Of a stretch of 64,000 nt of DNA, positions 28,630 through 36,387 are shown piece after piece. Position 1 is the stretch's first letter, and the number at the start of each line of letters is the position of its first letter. The translations under genes and the position numbers were made by a program. The stretch lies in contig NZ_AFNU02000002.1 of the NCBI RefSeq assembly GCF_000215935.2, positions 62,001 to 126,000 on the forward strand. The letters are read 5' to 3'. Under the pieces are notes generated by a model that saw nothing but the letters and a program-made list of their open reading frames with translations, did no database searches and was not told the DNA's origin. This DNA is from Haloplasma contractile SSD-17B (GTDB taxonomy: Bacteria > Bacillota_I > Bacilli_A > Haloplasmatales > Haloplasmataceae).

Positions 28630-28647
28630 TATACCAGTATAGGTATA
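28630..28647. promoter_or_regulatory. Operator palindrome 2, TATACC-N6-GGTATA
   Basis: TATACCAGTATAGGTATA has the same half-sites and spacing as palindrome 1 and covers the -10 element. Confidence 0.6.
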
Positions 28648-28664
28648 ATACAGTAAAATGTCAA
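28636..28664 (-). promoter_or_regulatory. Promoter of the tandem-rhodanese operon
   Basis: On the minus strand, TTGACA and TATACT are separated by exactly 17 bases. Palindrome 2 overlaps the -10. Confidence 0.7.
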
Positions 28665-28669
28665 TAAGT

Positions 28670-28701
28670 TTGTGAAAAATAGTTTAAAATATTTTTCACA
28701 A
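28670..28701. repeat. Inverted repeat upstream of the rhodanese promoter
   Basis: TTGTGAAAAATA and TATTTTTCACAA are perfect inverted copies with an eight-base spacer, just upstream of the -35. The half-sites recall Rex or Crp/Fnr sites, but the spacing is wrong for either. Confidence 0.45.
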
Positions 28702-28724
28702 TAATAACGATTATCAACTACTGT

Positions 28725-28751
28725 AAAAAGACACGTCATTTCAACGTGTCT
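28725..28751 (-). terminator. Terminator of the LysM-SpoIID gene transcript
   Basis: AGACACGT/ACGTGTCT has a seven-base loop and five T on the minus strand, about 220 bases past the stop codon. Confidence 0.7.
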
Positions 28752-28972
28752 CTGATTATAAAAATATACAATTCATTTATATGCTCTTTATGATCCTGTT
28801 GCTAAATACCATCATTGACTCTTGTGCATTATAAAATAAAGTTACTATATTGGATAATATTCAAATAATCTTCCCATTCATGTCCTATACCTATCATAAT
28901 AAGACCATGGTTGAAGCTTTGTTTTATAATTTGAAATAAAATAACAACACGGTTCGCTGAGAAGTCCTATTT

Positions 28973-30997
28973 TTAAGCTAGCTCGATTTGTACTCCTTGG
29001 TAATAATGATTGATAATATCGTCATAAGTATACCCTTCTTGTCCCATGAAGTGTGCACCATATTGACTTAGTCCCACTCTATGACCCCAGCCTCGTTGTG
29101 CTATCCTTACCTGCCCATTTTCAAAGTTTATGTCAAAATCCATCGACCTTAGTCTGAGTCTTCTCCTAACATCCTCGCCACTATAGGTTGTTCCACCAAT
29201 ATTAATGGTGTCGACAGCTCCACCCTCAGTACGTGATATAACATCCGCATATAATCCACGCTCAGAAAGTCCAAATAATCTTGAAAACTCATCGTACGTG
29301 TAAGTATACTCACGATAGAACTCATCAGACTGAGTATCCCAATGACTATCTACACTTTGAAGATAAGGTAATTCTCCTCCCCATACATACTTAGGATTTT
29401 CAGTTCGACCATTACTAGTCGAGAAGAATAAAGCATCTATGTAATCACCATTATAGGTAATAACTTCACCCTCTGTATACTCTACTGCAGATTTAATGCG
29501 ATTATAGTAGAACTCATACTGATTCCCCCATTGATCTCTCAGTTGGAGTTCGTCCTTGTATACTTGGTGATAGTCTGTATCAGATAACCGTCTTCCCTGA
29601 TCTATACGTTCAATGGCATAGGTTCTTGCAGCAACTGCTTGTGCTCTAAGCGCTTGTTCATCAAAATAAGGCGGCATTTCAGCTGCTACTACTCCAACAA
29701 TATATTCTTCTAATGAAATATACTCTACAACTCCATTATAACGTTCTACAGTAACTGTTCGCTCTTCTGTTATTGTTCGGTCTGGTGTTGTTGGCGTAGT
29801 TGTATTTGTCCCCATACGCACATTAAGAACTTGTCCTGGATGAATTAGATCACCTGATAGATTGTTTAGTTCACGAAGTTCATTTGTACTCATACCAAAC
29901 TGTCCTGCAATTGTTGATAAATTATCACCCGACTCGACTGTATAAGTATTTACATTAGTTGCCCCTTGAATAACTTTTAATGTTTGCCCTACATAAATTC
30001 GATCTGATGTCAAATTGTTTAGGGTTATTAGTTCACTTGTTCGCATACCATAGTCGCTCGCTATTTCTGATAACGTGTCTCCTGATTTTACGGTATAGTT
30101 TCCAGATTCCGCTCTAGTATTTACAATTAATAATTCACCAGGATAGATTGCATCTCGTTCTAAGTTATTCATGCTTTTAAGGTGATTTATTGTGATGCCA
30201 TATTGCCTAGCTATATCATATAAGGTATCTCCTGGCTCAACTTCATGCGTAATACCCGTTCGAGCCTCCTGAAGTTTTAATACCTGTCCCTCATAAATTG
30301 TATCACCTAATAAATTATTTATGCGCTTTAACTCGTTTGTGCTTATTTCATATCTCAACGCTATTTCAGATAGTGTGTCTCCAGATTTTACGGTATGTGT
30401 AGTTTTATGTGAGTCCGCTTTTACATTTAATGTTTGCCCAATATATATACGATCACCTGTAAGATTATTCAGTGCCTTTAAGTCGTTTACAGTTGTACCA
30501 AATCGATTTGCAATTCCGGATAAGGTATCCCCACTCCTTACTGAGTAGGTACTAGCTGTTACTGTTTGACCCAACCTTAAACTCTGTCCCTCATAAATTC
30601 GATCTGAGGATAAATTATTGAGCATCATAACTTCATCTACAGTTAGGTTATAACGACTTGCTATTCCAGAAAGTGTTTCGCCATACTGTACTTGATGTGT
30701 AGGATGATTAGCTGTGCTAATGGTGGTTGCTGCTTTTACTTTTCGATTTATGTCAGGAGCTCCACCTAGTAACATTGAGCCTACTACTAGACCACCAGCT
30801 ATAATTTTTACAACTTTTCCCTTAAAGGAAACATCTTGTTCATCAATATAGCCTTCAACTTTTTCTTTTATCCCTTGTTTCTTTTTCTCATCATTACTAT
30901 CTAGAAACTCTTTCGCAAACTCTGTTTTCATCTCATCTAGATATAAATATAATACCTCTTCATTATTTTCATTTTTTATATGATAGTTTACAAACAT
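28973..30997 (-). CDS. SpoIID/LytB-domain protein with six LysM repeats
   Basis: The 674 residues consist of a cytoplasmic N-terminus (1-60), one membrane helix (VKIIAGGLVVGSMLLGG), six LysM modules (~100-405; each like YTVKSGDTLSEIA...GQTLKV) and a C-terminal SpoIID/LytB domain (~415-674: LEEYIVGVVAAEMP, ALRAQAVAARTYA, WGHRVGLSQYGA). SpoIID is a lytic transglycosylase that cuts denuded glycan during engulfment; LysM repeats bind peptidoglycan. This fusion suggests a wall- or cortex-bound SpoIID relative rather than SpoIID itself. TAAGGAGG precedes the ATG. Confidence 0.85.
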   Translation of the reverse strand: MFVNYHIKNENNEEVLYLYLDEMKTEFAKEFLDSNDEKKKQGIKEKVEGYIDEQDVSFKGKVVKIIAGGLVVGSMLLGGAPDINRKVKAATTISTANHPTHQVQYGETLSGIASRYNLTVDEVMMLNNLSSDRIYEGQSLRLGQTVTASTYSVRSGDTLSGIANRFGTTVNDLKALNNLTGDRIYIGQTLNVKADSHKTTHTVKSGDTLSEIALRYEISTNELKRINNLLGDTIYEGQVLKLQEARTGITHEVEPGDTLYDIARQYGITINHLKSMNNLERDAIYPGELLIVNTRAESGNYTVKSGDTLSEIASDYGMRTSELITLNNLTSDRIYVGQTLKVIQGATNVNTYTVESGDNLSTIAGQFGMSTNELRELNNLSGDLIHPGQVLNVRMGTNTTTPTTPDRTITEERTVTVERYNGVVEYISLEEYIVGVVAAEMPPYFDEQALRAQAVAARTYAIERIDQGRRLSDTDYHQVYKDELQLRDQWGNQYEFYYNRIKSAVEYTEGEVITYNGDYIDALFFSTSNGRTENPKYVWGGELPYLQSVDSHWDTQSDEFYREYTYTYDEFSRLFGLSERGLYADVISRTEGGAVDTINIGGTTYSGEDVRRRLRLRSMDFDINFENGQVRIAQRGWGHRVGLSQYGAHFMGQEGYTYDDIINHYYQGVQIELA

Positions 30998-31172
30998 ATG
31001 TATAACCTCCTTATTACATTCATTTTATATTATTTACCATAAAATTCATTTCATACCGTTATATAGGAAGGTCATTTATTTGACTCAATAAGTTAATTTT
31101 TAATAATAGACTGGAAAGTTATCTTTTTAAAAGCATGCGTAAAAGATAGTGCATGCTGTAAACGATTATTAT

Positions 31173-31208
31173 AAAAAAAATCTAGAGCATACTATGCCCT
31201 AGATTTTA
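31173..31208 (-). terminator. Terminator of the cvfB gene
   Basis: AAATCTAG/CTAGATTT with an inner GCATAGTATGC pairing is followed by eight T on the minus strand. Confidence 0.8.
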
Positions 31209-31214
31209 ATTCGT

Positions 31215-32069
31215 TTATTCAGTTAAATGTATTTTTTCGGCTTGTTTATCTTGTGTAATTTTTCCTTCTTTTAAAAGTCTTCCTACTGCACGTTTAAAGG
31301 CTGCTTTACTAATTCCTAGATGTGCTTTTATATCTTCAGGATCCGATTTGTCAGATAGCGGAAGCATTCCAATCTTTTCTAACTTACTTATAATCAATTC
31401 CGCGTCATCATCCATTGCAAGCTCCTTTTGAGGAATTAAAGATAGGTTAATTTCGCCATTTTCCTTAACATTAGTTAAACGTCCTTCAACTAATTGACCT
31501 AGCCTAGGCTCTTCTTTGTATTCACTATTATGAATGAATCCTATATAGCCTTCTTCTGAAATAACATTCGCTCCGTGTTCACCTATATTAAAAATAGTAA
31601 CCGTTAGCTTTCCACTTAGATCGCTTGGTGCAGGTTTTTGAAGTTCTTCTAGTACATTTCTTGAACCCGGCTTTGCTAGTAATTTGCCCTTATGATCTAT
31701 AACACGACAATATAGTTTGTCTCCATTTTTCGGCCAAATGTCCTTATCAATTGGTAAATCATCTTCACTAACCAGTAAGTCTTTGCGAATCCCAATATCT
31801 ACAAATACTCCAGTTCTAATTCCTCCAACTACCTCTACCCAATCATACTTATCTAATGTTATTTTTGATTCACCTAAGGTAGCGGCTACCCGTCCTTTAT
31901 GATCCACATATAAAAAAACGTCGACTAATTCGCCCTCAGTTAATTCTTGTCCATACGTATCGTTATTGTGTATAAATATTTCCTCAGAACTATCTTCTTC
32001 TTCTAATAATATATAACCTATATCCGTTTGCCTTTCGACTATTAACTTATAATGCTTTCCTGCTTGCAT
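31215..32069 (-). CDS. cvfB: CvfB/YitL-like S1-domain RNA-binding protein
   Basis: The 284 residues hold three to four tandem S1-type beta barrels (for example ASLGE-like VAATLGESKITLDKYDW and GVFVDIGIRKDLLV) and a C-terminal winged-helix (MLPLSDKSDPEDIKAHLGISKAAFKRAVGRLLKEGKI). CvfB affects virulence gene expression in Staphylococcus and is thought to bind RNA. The ribosome site is weak (GGTGAT). It is monocistronic, with a terminator. Confidence 0.88.
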   Translation of the reverse strand: MQAGKHYKLIVERQTDIGYILLEEEDSSEEIFIHNNDTYGQELTEGELVDVFLYVDHKGRVAATLGESKITLDKYDWVEVVGGIRTGVFVDIGIRKDLLVSEDDLPIDKDIWPKNGDKLYCRVIDHKGKLLAKPGSRNVLEELQKPAPSDLSGKLTVTIFNIGEHGANVISEEGYIGFIHNSEYKEEPRLGQLVEGRLTNVKENGEINLSLIPQKELAMDDDAELIISKLEKIGMLPLSDKSDPEDIKAHLGISKAAFKRAVGRLLKEGKITQDKQAEKIHLTE

Positions 32070-32193
32070 TTATATCACCACTTTTTAATTTTTTTTACTT
32101 AGTTAACAATTTTTTACAACATCTTTCATTATACTATTATTTTACAGTGTTTTAAAGTTATTCACAATTATATTCGAATATTTAAGTGAAATT

Positions 32194-32228
32194 AAAAAAA
32201 GTACCCTTTCAAATTTAAAAGGATACTT
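32194..32228 (-). terminator. Terminator of the thiamine-precursor ABC operon
   Basis: AAGTATCCTTT and AAAGGGTACTT pair with one mismatch, followed by seven T on the minus strand. Confidence 0.75.
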
Positions 32229-32282
32229 ATTTGACTAGACTATTTATGAAATTATATCTTAATAATAAAACAATTTAACGTA

Positions 32283-33023
32283 TTACCTATTAAGTATATT
32301 TAATATCGTCTGCTTATAGTAATTAAAGTTTTCAGTTGTCAAGAGTTGTTCGTCTCTAGGTTGTGAAAACTCAATATCTAGCTTTTCAACAACCGTAGCA
32401 GGTCGATCAGATAGTACATATACTTGATTTGAGAGCAAAATGGCCTCATCAATGTCATGAGTGATAAACATGATCGTCTTGTGTGTTTTTTCAAATACTT
32501 TAAGTAGCCACTTTTGCAACTTTAAGCGATTAATTGAATCAATCGCTCCAAACGGTTCATCTAATAAAAGAATCTCTTCTCCCATCAGCATTGTTCTTAA
32601 CAGTGCTGCACGTTGCCTCATTCCGCCCGACAATTGATGGGGAAAGGATTTTTCAAATCCTTTTAAGCCAAATAGTTCAATAAGATTATCAATTTCATCT
32701 TCTGAAACACTGTGATCTCTTTTAATGGTTAAGGGGAGTGTCACATTAGCATAAATGCTTTTCCATGGTAAGAGAAGATCTTTTTGTGGCATATAACCAA
32801 CCTTACCCTCATAGTCTTGTATACGATGACCATATATGTGAATATCTCCACTATACTCAAGATTTAATTTTGTTAATAACTTGAAGATAGTTGACTTTCC
32901 ACAACCACTTGGTCCAATAATAGAGACAAAACTATTTTTTTTAATTTCTATATTGATTTTATCTAATACATCTAACGCTTCGAATGATTTAGTTACATCA
33001 CTTAATTTTATAATGGTTTGCAT
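32283..33023 (-). CDS. thiZ: ABC transporter ATPase for thiamine precursor (ThiZ-like)
   Basis: Walker A GPSGCGKST, the signature LSGGMRQRAALLRT, Walker B ILLLDEPFGAID and the switch histidine THDIDEAI are all intact. It belongs to the nitrate/taurine/HMP import subfamily. It is the last gene of the riboswitch-controlled operon, 13 bases after the binding protein, and would energise pyrimidine (HMP or formyl-aminopyrimidine) uptake. Confidence 0.85.
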   Translation of the reverse strand: MQTIIKLSDVTKSFEALDVLDKINIEIKKNSFVSIIGPSGCGKSTIFKLLTKLNLEYSGDIHIYGHRIQDYEGKVGYMPQKDLLLPWKSIYANVTLPLTIKRDHSVSEDEIDNLIELFGLKGFEKSFPHQLSGGMRQRAALLRTMLMGEEILLLDEPFGAIDSINRLKLQKWLLKVFEKTHKTIMFITHDIDEAILLSNQVYVLSDRPATVVEKLDIEFSQPRDEQLLTTENFNYYKQTILNILNR

Positions 33024-33035
33024 GTAAATCCCTTT

Positions 33036-34034
33036 TTATTCAATATAGTCATTTGTATAGGCTTTACTTACATCAATTGACTGTTCTATTTCACCTAGTT
33101 CAACTAACCAGTTCGTATAACGAGACCATACATTTTCTTTCTGGATTCCCCAAACTGATGCATCACTTTGATACTCATCAGCTAAGAACTCTTGACTTCT
33201 TATAACTAAATCTCTGTCTAACTCAGGAGCATGTGTCAGTAAATCTTCAGCTGCCTCAGTTGGATTTTCAATTGCATATTCATATCCCATTTTCGTTGCG
33301 TCCATAAATTTTTGAACTGTTTCATTATTATTTTCAATCATATCCTCACTTGTAATTAAAACAGGTGTATAGTAATCAAATATGTCATTTTCTTCAGCCA
33401 GGTCTATATAGGTATAGTCTACACCCTCAAGTTCTGCTTTTTTTAGCGTCCATGCTTCATATTCCCAGAAGAAATCAATGTCACCAGGTGCAAAGAAATT
33501 ATAGGCACCCACTTGAACAATATTTACTTTATCGTCAATGGTCTCACCCTCTGTAAATAAAACTCCATCTGCTTCCATTAAAGCACGAATCATTGCTTTT
33601 TCAACCGCTGTTCCCCATCCGCCGTATGTCTTACCAACGAAGTCCTTTGGTGATTCGATTCCAGCTTCTTTTAAGGCAGCGAATCCAGAAGTGTTATGTT
33701 GGATTATTGCTGCAATCGATACGATAGGTGTATCTGCTGCTCTAGAATAGGTTACAGACTCTTGATAGCTAACACCAAAATGTGCAGTACCATTTGCAAC
33801 GAGTTGGTCAGATGACCCTGCTGTTGGTTGTATAATTTCAACGTTTAATCCTTGTTCTTTATAATACCCTTCTTCTAAGGCAACGTATAATCCCGTGTGA
33901 TTAGTATTTGGAGTCCAGTCTAGTACAACCGTGATTTCTTCAAGTTCAGCATCAATCGTATTTTCATCTTGGTTACAAGCGGTTAGTGTTCCTATTAAGA
34001 CAAATAATGTAAAAATAGACATTAGTTTTTTCAT
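33036..34034 (-). CDS. thiY: NMT1/THI5-like substrate-binding lipoprotein (ThiY-like)
   Basis: Lipobox LTAC (Cys20), then the NMT1 motif VVLDWTPNTNHTGLYVALEEGYY and GTAHFGVSYQE; GGWGTAVEKAMI is typical of ThiY. Family members bind N-formyl-4-amino-5-aminomethyl-2-methylpyrimidine or HMP. The TPP riboswitch upstream supports the thiamine assignment. GGAGGATTTAAA precedes the ATG. Confidence 0.87.
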   Translation of the reverse strand: MKKLMSIFTLFVLIGTLTACNQDENTIDAELEEITVVLDWTPNTNHTGLYVALEEGYYKEQGLNVEIIQPTAGSSDQLVANGTAHFGVSYQESVTYSRAADTPIVSIAAIIQHNTSGFAALKEAGIESPKDFVGKTYGGWGTAVEKAMIRALMEADGVLFTEGETIDDKVNIVQVGAYNFFAPGDIDFFWEYEAWTLKKAELEGVDYTYIDLAEENDIFDYYTPVLITSEDMIENNNETVQKFMDATKMGYEYAIENPTEAAEDLLTHAPELDRDLVIRSQEFLADEYQSDASVWGIQKENVWSRYTNWLVELGEIEQSIDVSKAYTNDYIE

Positions 34035-34047
34035 TTTAAATCCTCCG

Positions 34048-34800
34048 TTATTTCCATTTTATTAGTATTTTTTCTAAAGATTGTACAATTGCAATTAAAA
34101 AGATACTCAAAAACATGATGACAAATATGACAGCAAAAAGACCTGGGGTATTAAATGAGTGAAGTAGTCGTGACATGTAAATTCCTAATCCACTCTTTCC
34201 ACCCATCCATTCACCGATTACTGCAGCAAGTATTGCATACGTCGTTGAAATTTTTAATCCTGATAATATATAAGGAAATGCATTTGGAATTTTTAGTTTA
34301 AGGTAAACTTGTAATTTACTCGCTTTCATTACTTTCATTAAGTCTAATAAATCTTGATCAACTTCTTTAAAACCAGTTAGTATATTAACGACTAGTGGAA
34401 AAAAACAAACAAGCATTACCACTAAAACTTTTGATAATGAATCAAAACCAAACCAAATAATAAATAATGGTGCTACAGCCGTAAGTGGAATTGTTTGTGA
34501 AATAATCATCCATGGATAGAATAATTTATTAAGTAACTTAAATAAATCCAATAAAATTGATAAAATAATTGCTACTATTAGGGATAAAAGTAACCCAACC
34601 ACAGCCTCATAGACTGTTACAATTGAATGCTTTAATAATAGTTTACGTAATGTATAAATATTACTAAATATGGTACTGGGTTTTGGTAATAGGTTTTTAT
34701 CGATAGAGAAAATTATTACAACCCCTTCCCATATTACTAAAAAAAGAACAATTGAAACAAGTAATATTAATAGATCAACGATGCTTTTCGACTTTTTCAC
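34048..34800 (-). CDS. thiX: ABC permease for thiamine precursor (ThiX-like)
   Basis: Six membrane segments, with the BPD-transport motif around QVYLKLKIPNAFPYILSGLKIS and GEWMGGKSGLGIYM. It is related to SsuC/ThiX permeases. The frame opens at GTG 34824, but that codon lacks a ribosome site; GTG 34800 lies 12 bases after AAGGAG and is preferred. Either way the gene overlaps the preceding thiamine-binding gene (by 26 bases with this start), implying coupling. Confidence 0.82.
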   Translation of the reverse strand: MKKSKSIVDLLILLVSIVLFLVIWEGVVIIFSIDKNLLPKPSTIFSNIYTLRKLLLKHSIVTVYEAVVGLLLSLIVAIILSILLDLFKLLNKLFYPWMIISQTIPLTAVAPLFIIWFGFDSLSKVLVVMLVCFFPLVVNILTGFKEVDQDLLDLMKVMKASKLQVYLKLKIPNAFPYILSGLKISTTYAILAAVIGEWMGGKSGLGIYMSRLLHSFNTPGLFAVIFVIMFLSIFLIAIVQSLEKILIKWK

Positions 34801-35071
34801 TGATCGCAGAAACTCCTTCTTCACTATAATGGATTTTTACATATGAAAGGACTGACTTTGCACCTTTCTCTACACATAGACGTGTGACATCCTCTATGAT
34901 TTTAATTAGTTGTGATAGTTCACCCTCTATAGTGGTCTCAAAAGGTCCTACTTCATAAACAAGTTCTTGTTTCTTAATATATGCAATTACCTCATCGATA
35001 ACCGAATACATCTCTTCCTTGCGGTTACCTTCTAAGAATGGTAGGGTCTGAATTGCTATACTTGCATTCAT
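34775..35071 (-). CDS. MTH1187/YkoF-like thiamine-binding protein (DUF77)
   Basis: A 98-residue cytoplasmic protein: NASIAIQTLPF at the start, EVGPFETTIEGELSQLIKIIEDV in the middle and SYVKIHYS near the end are typical of the DUF77 fold, whose members bind thiamine or HMP. The ATG at 35071 is preceded by AGGAGGCGTTTTAC; the longer frame would run through the riboswitch terminator. It is the first gene of the operon; its role (sensor or shuttle) is not known. Confidence 0.8.
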   Translation of the reverse strand: MNASIAIQTLPFLEGNRKEEMYSVIDEVIAYIKKQELVYEVGPFETTIEGELSQLIKIIEDVTRLCVEKGAKSVLSYVKIHYSEEGVSAISEKVEKHR

Positions 35072-35104
35072 GTAAAACGCCTCCTTATTAGTATATTTAA
35101 CTAT

Positions 35105-35134
35105 AAAAAAAACCCATGGATTTACCATAAGGTT
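35105..35134 (-). terminator. Riboswitch-controlled intrinsic terminator
   Basis: On the minus strand, AACCTTATGG and CCATGGGTT pair, followed by eight T, between the TPP aptamer and the first gene. An alternative stem TATAGTGAT/ATCACTATA lies between aptamer and terminator. Confidence 0.7.
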
Positions 35135-35203
35135 AGAAATCAATTGTTTATATTATAGTGATTTTACACAAACGATAACAAGATCACTATAAATACTCAA
35201 TTA

Positions 35204-35281
35204 TTCCCTACGCTGGCATTATCCAGATCAGGTTCAGGGTCGTTAAATTAATAACCTCTCAGCCGAGTAGAGCTCCCCTAT
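35204..35281 (-). promoter_or_regulatory. TPP riboswitch (THI element)
   Basis: The minus strand carries the conserved THI-box parts in order: GGGGAGC, the CTGAGAGG core, ACCCTGAACCTGATCTGG, then ATGCCAGCGTAGGGA. It lies in the leader of the thiamine-precursor transporter. TPP binding is expected to favour the terminator at 35105-35134. Confidence 0.95.
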
Positions 35282-35300
35282 ATGAACTTATAACACATTC

Positions 35301-35329
35301 ATTATACTAGACAATCTAAAATTTAACAA
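35301..35329 (-). promoter_or_regulatory. Promoter of the thiamine-precursor operon
   Basis: TTGTTA and TATAAT are 17 bases apart on the minus strand, about 20 bases upstream of the TPP aptamer. Confidence 0.65.
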
Positions 35330-35842
35330 GTAATGTACCTATTTATGATTATATCTCTATATCTCCTCTACTACATTATATTTGAAATAGTTATTTACTA
35401 TATTTATTTTGTTTGACTATTATAGAATATAACTAGAAAAATTTGATTTTTAAATTCCTTGTACTCTTAGGTTAAAATCAAACATTTTGATTAAGTATGA
35501 TTTACCACATTAATAAAATGTGTGTCACACTCCTAATCTACTTTTATATACATTATTACAACTTGAATGATTAATTATTATTTTAGTTTAGGAATGAATC
35601 ATACATATTATTCAACTCGAACTTTCTTTATTAAAAATATACTGCTATGTATTCGAATTTTTAATTCTTTCACTTCTATATCTTGCTAGAGGAGCATTTT
35701 TATTAATAAGTATATTAATATTAAATTTTTTTATCAATATTTATAATATTTTCTCGTATATCTCTTATACTATAATTGGAAATTAAATTAAACGATCGAA
35801 TTTAATTTTTAGTTTTAACGCTAATAATTATTATATAAATAG

Positions 35843-35872
35843 TAAATCAGCAATATTATGCTTTTCATAATA
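35843..35872 (+). promoter_or_regulatory. Possible sigma-G-type promoter of the spore protein gene
   Basis: CATAATA matches the sigma-G -10 (CATANTA); TAAATC, 17 bases upstream, matches TGAATA at four of six. The leader would be about 90 bases. Confidence 0.3.
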
Positions 35873-35966
35873 TTTTTTGGTGCTTGCTACAATATTTTAC
35901 CAACTGTATTTTTGTATTAAACAGCTGTTATTTTCACACGATATTAGTGCAGGAGGTGATAAAGTT

Positions 35967-36200
35967 ATGGCAAACAATTCACGAAACACAAACAAATTAG
36001 TAGTGCCTGGTGCACAACAAGCAATCGATCAAATGAAGTATGAGATCGCTAGTGAATTTGGTGTTAACTTAGGTGCTGATACTACTGCTCGCCAAAACGG
36101 TTCTGTTGGTGGCGAAATCACTAAGCGTTTAGTTGCTTCTGCTCAATCTCAAATGGGTCAAAATGGTGCTGGGCAACAAAACAATAATCAAAATCGTTAA
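35967..36200 (+). CDS. Alpha/beta-type small acid-soluble spore protein
   Basis: The protein has 77 residues. The GPR protease site region [18 protein letters not shown] and the DNA-binding block [12 protein letters not shown] match Bacillus SspA/SspB almost exactly; the tail is Gln/Asn-rich. These proteins coat spore DNA and switch it to A-like form. The start is the ATG at 35967, after CAGGAGGTGATAAAGTT; the frame extends upstream but without coding character. Monocistronic with its own terminator. This is the strongest evidence in the window that the organism forms endospores. Confidence 0.96.
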   Translation: MANNSRNTNKLVVPGAQQAIDQMKYEIASEFGVNLGADTTARQNGSVGGEITKRLVASAQSQMGQNGAGQQNNNQNR

Positions 36201-36258
36201 TTTGTAATTTGAAGTATCTAGTTTATTAATATGATAGAAGAACGAAAAGTAGTAACAG

Positions 36259-36295
36259 AGTAAACCACAGTTGATTTAAACTGTGGTTTTACTTT
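36259..36295 (+). terminator. Terminator of the spore protein gene
   Basis: AAACCACAGTT/AACTGTGGTTT stem with a TTTTACTTTT tail. Confidence 0.85.
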
Positions 36296-36336
36296 TAAGG
36301 TGGTTTAGTGATTAGGATTGGGAGACGTTTTATAAA

Positions 36337-36378
36337 TAAATGATGCTATGTATAGCTGAGTACATAGCATCATTTTTA
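36337..36378. terminator. Bidirectional terminator between the spore protein and rhodanese genes
   Basis: A 15-bp perfect stem, AAATGATGCTATGTA with its complement, and an eight-base loop; a T run follows on the plus strand, with A-rich flank on the other. Confidence 0.8.
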
Positions 36379-36387
36379 TTTAATAGA

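Larger units (their letters stand above)
28564..28972. other. Intergenic regulatory region of the rhodanese operon
   Basis: It holds two TATACC-N6-GGTATA palindromes, a promoter, a distal TTGTGAAAAATA inverted repeat, a minus-strand terminator (28725-28751) and a short frame at 28829-28966 that may be a gene remnant. Confidence 0.6.
35282..35966. other. Very AT-rich intergenic stretch
   Basis: It holds the thiamine operon promoter on the left and the spore-gene leader on the right. Between about 35330 and 35840 I see no open frame, repeat array or structured element. Confidence 0.5.

Noticed and set aside
29800-30730. Repeated ~130-base pattern that might be a DNA repeat array
   Set aside because: It is explained by the six LysM modules of the encoded protein; spacing and divergence are those of protein repeats, not CRISPR.
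35877-35966. Thirty-codon N-terminal extension of the spore protein
   Set aside because: No ribosome site, no homology to spore proteins, and a strong AGGAGGTGAT lies just before the internal ATG.
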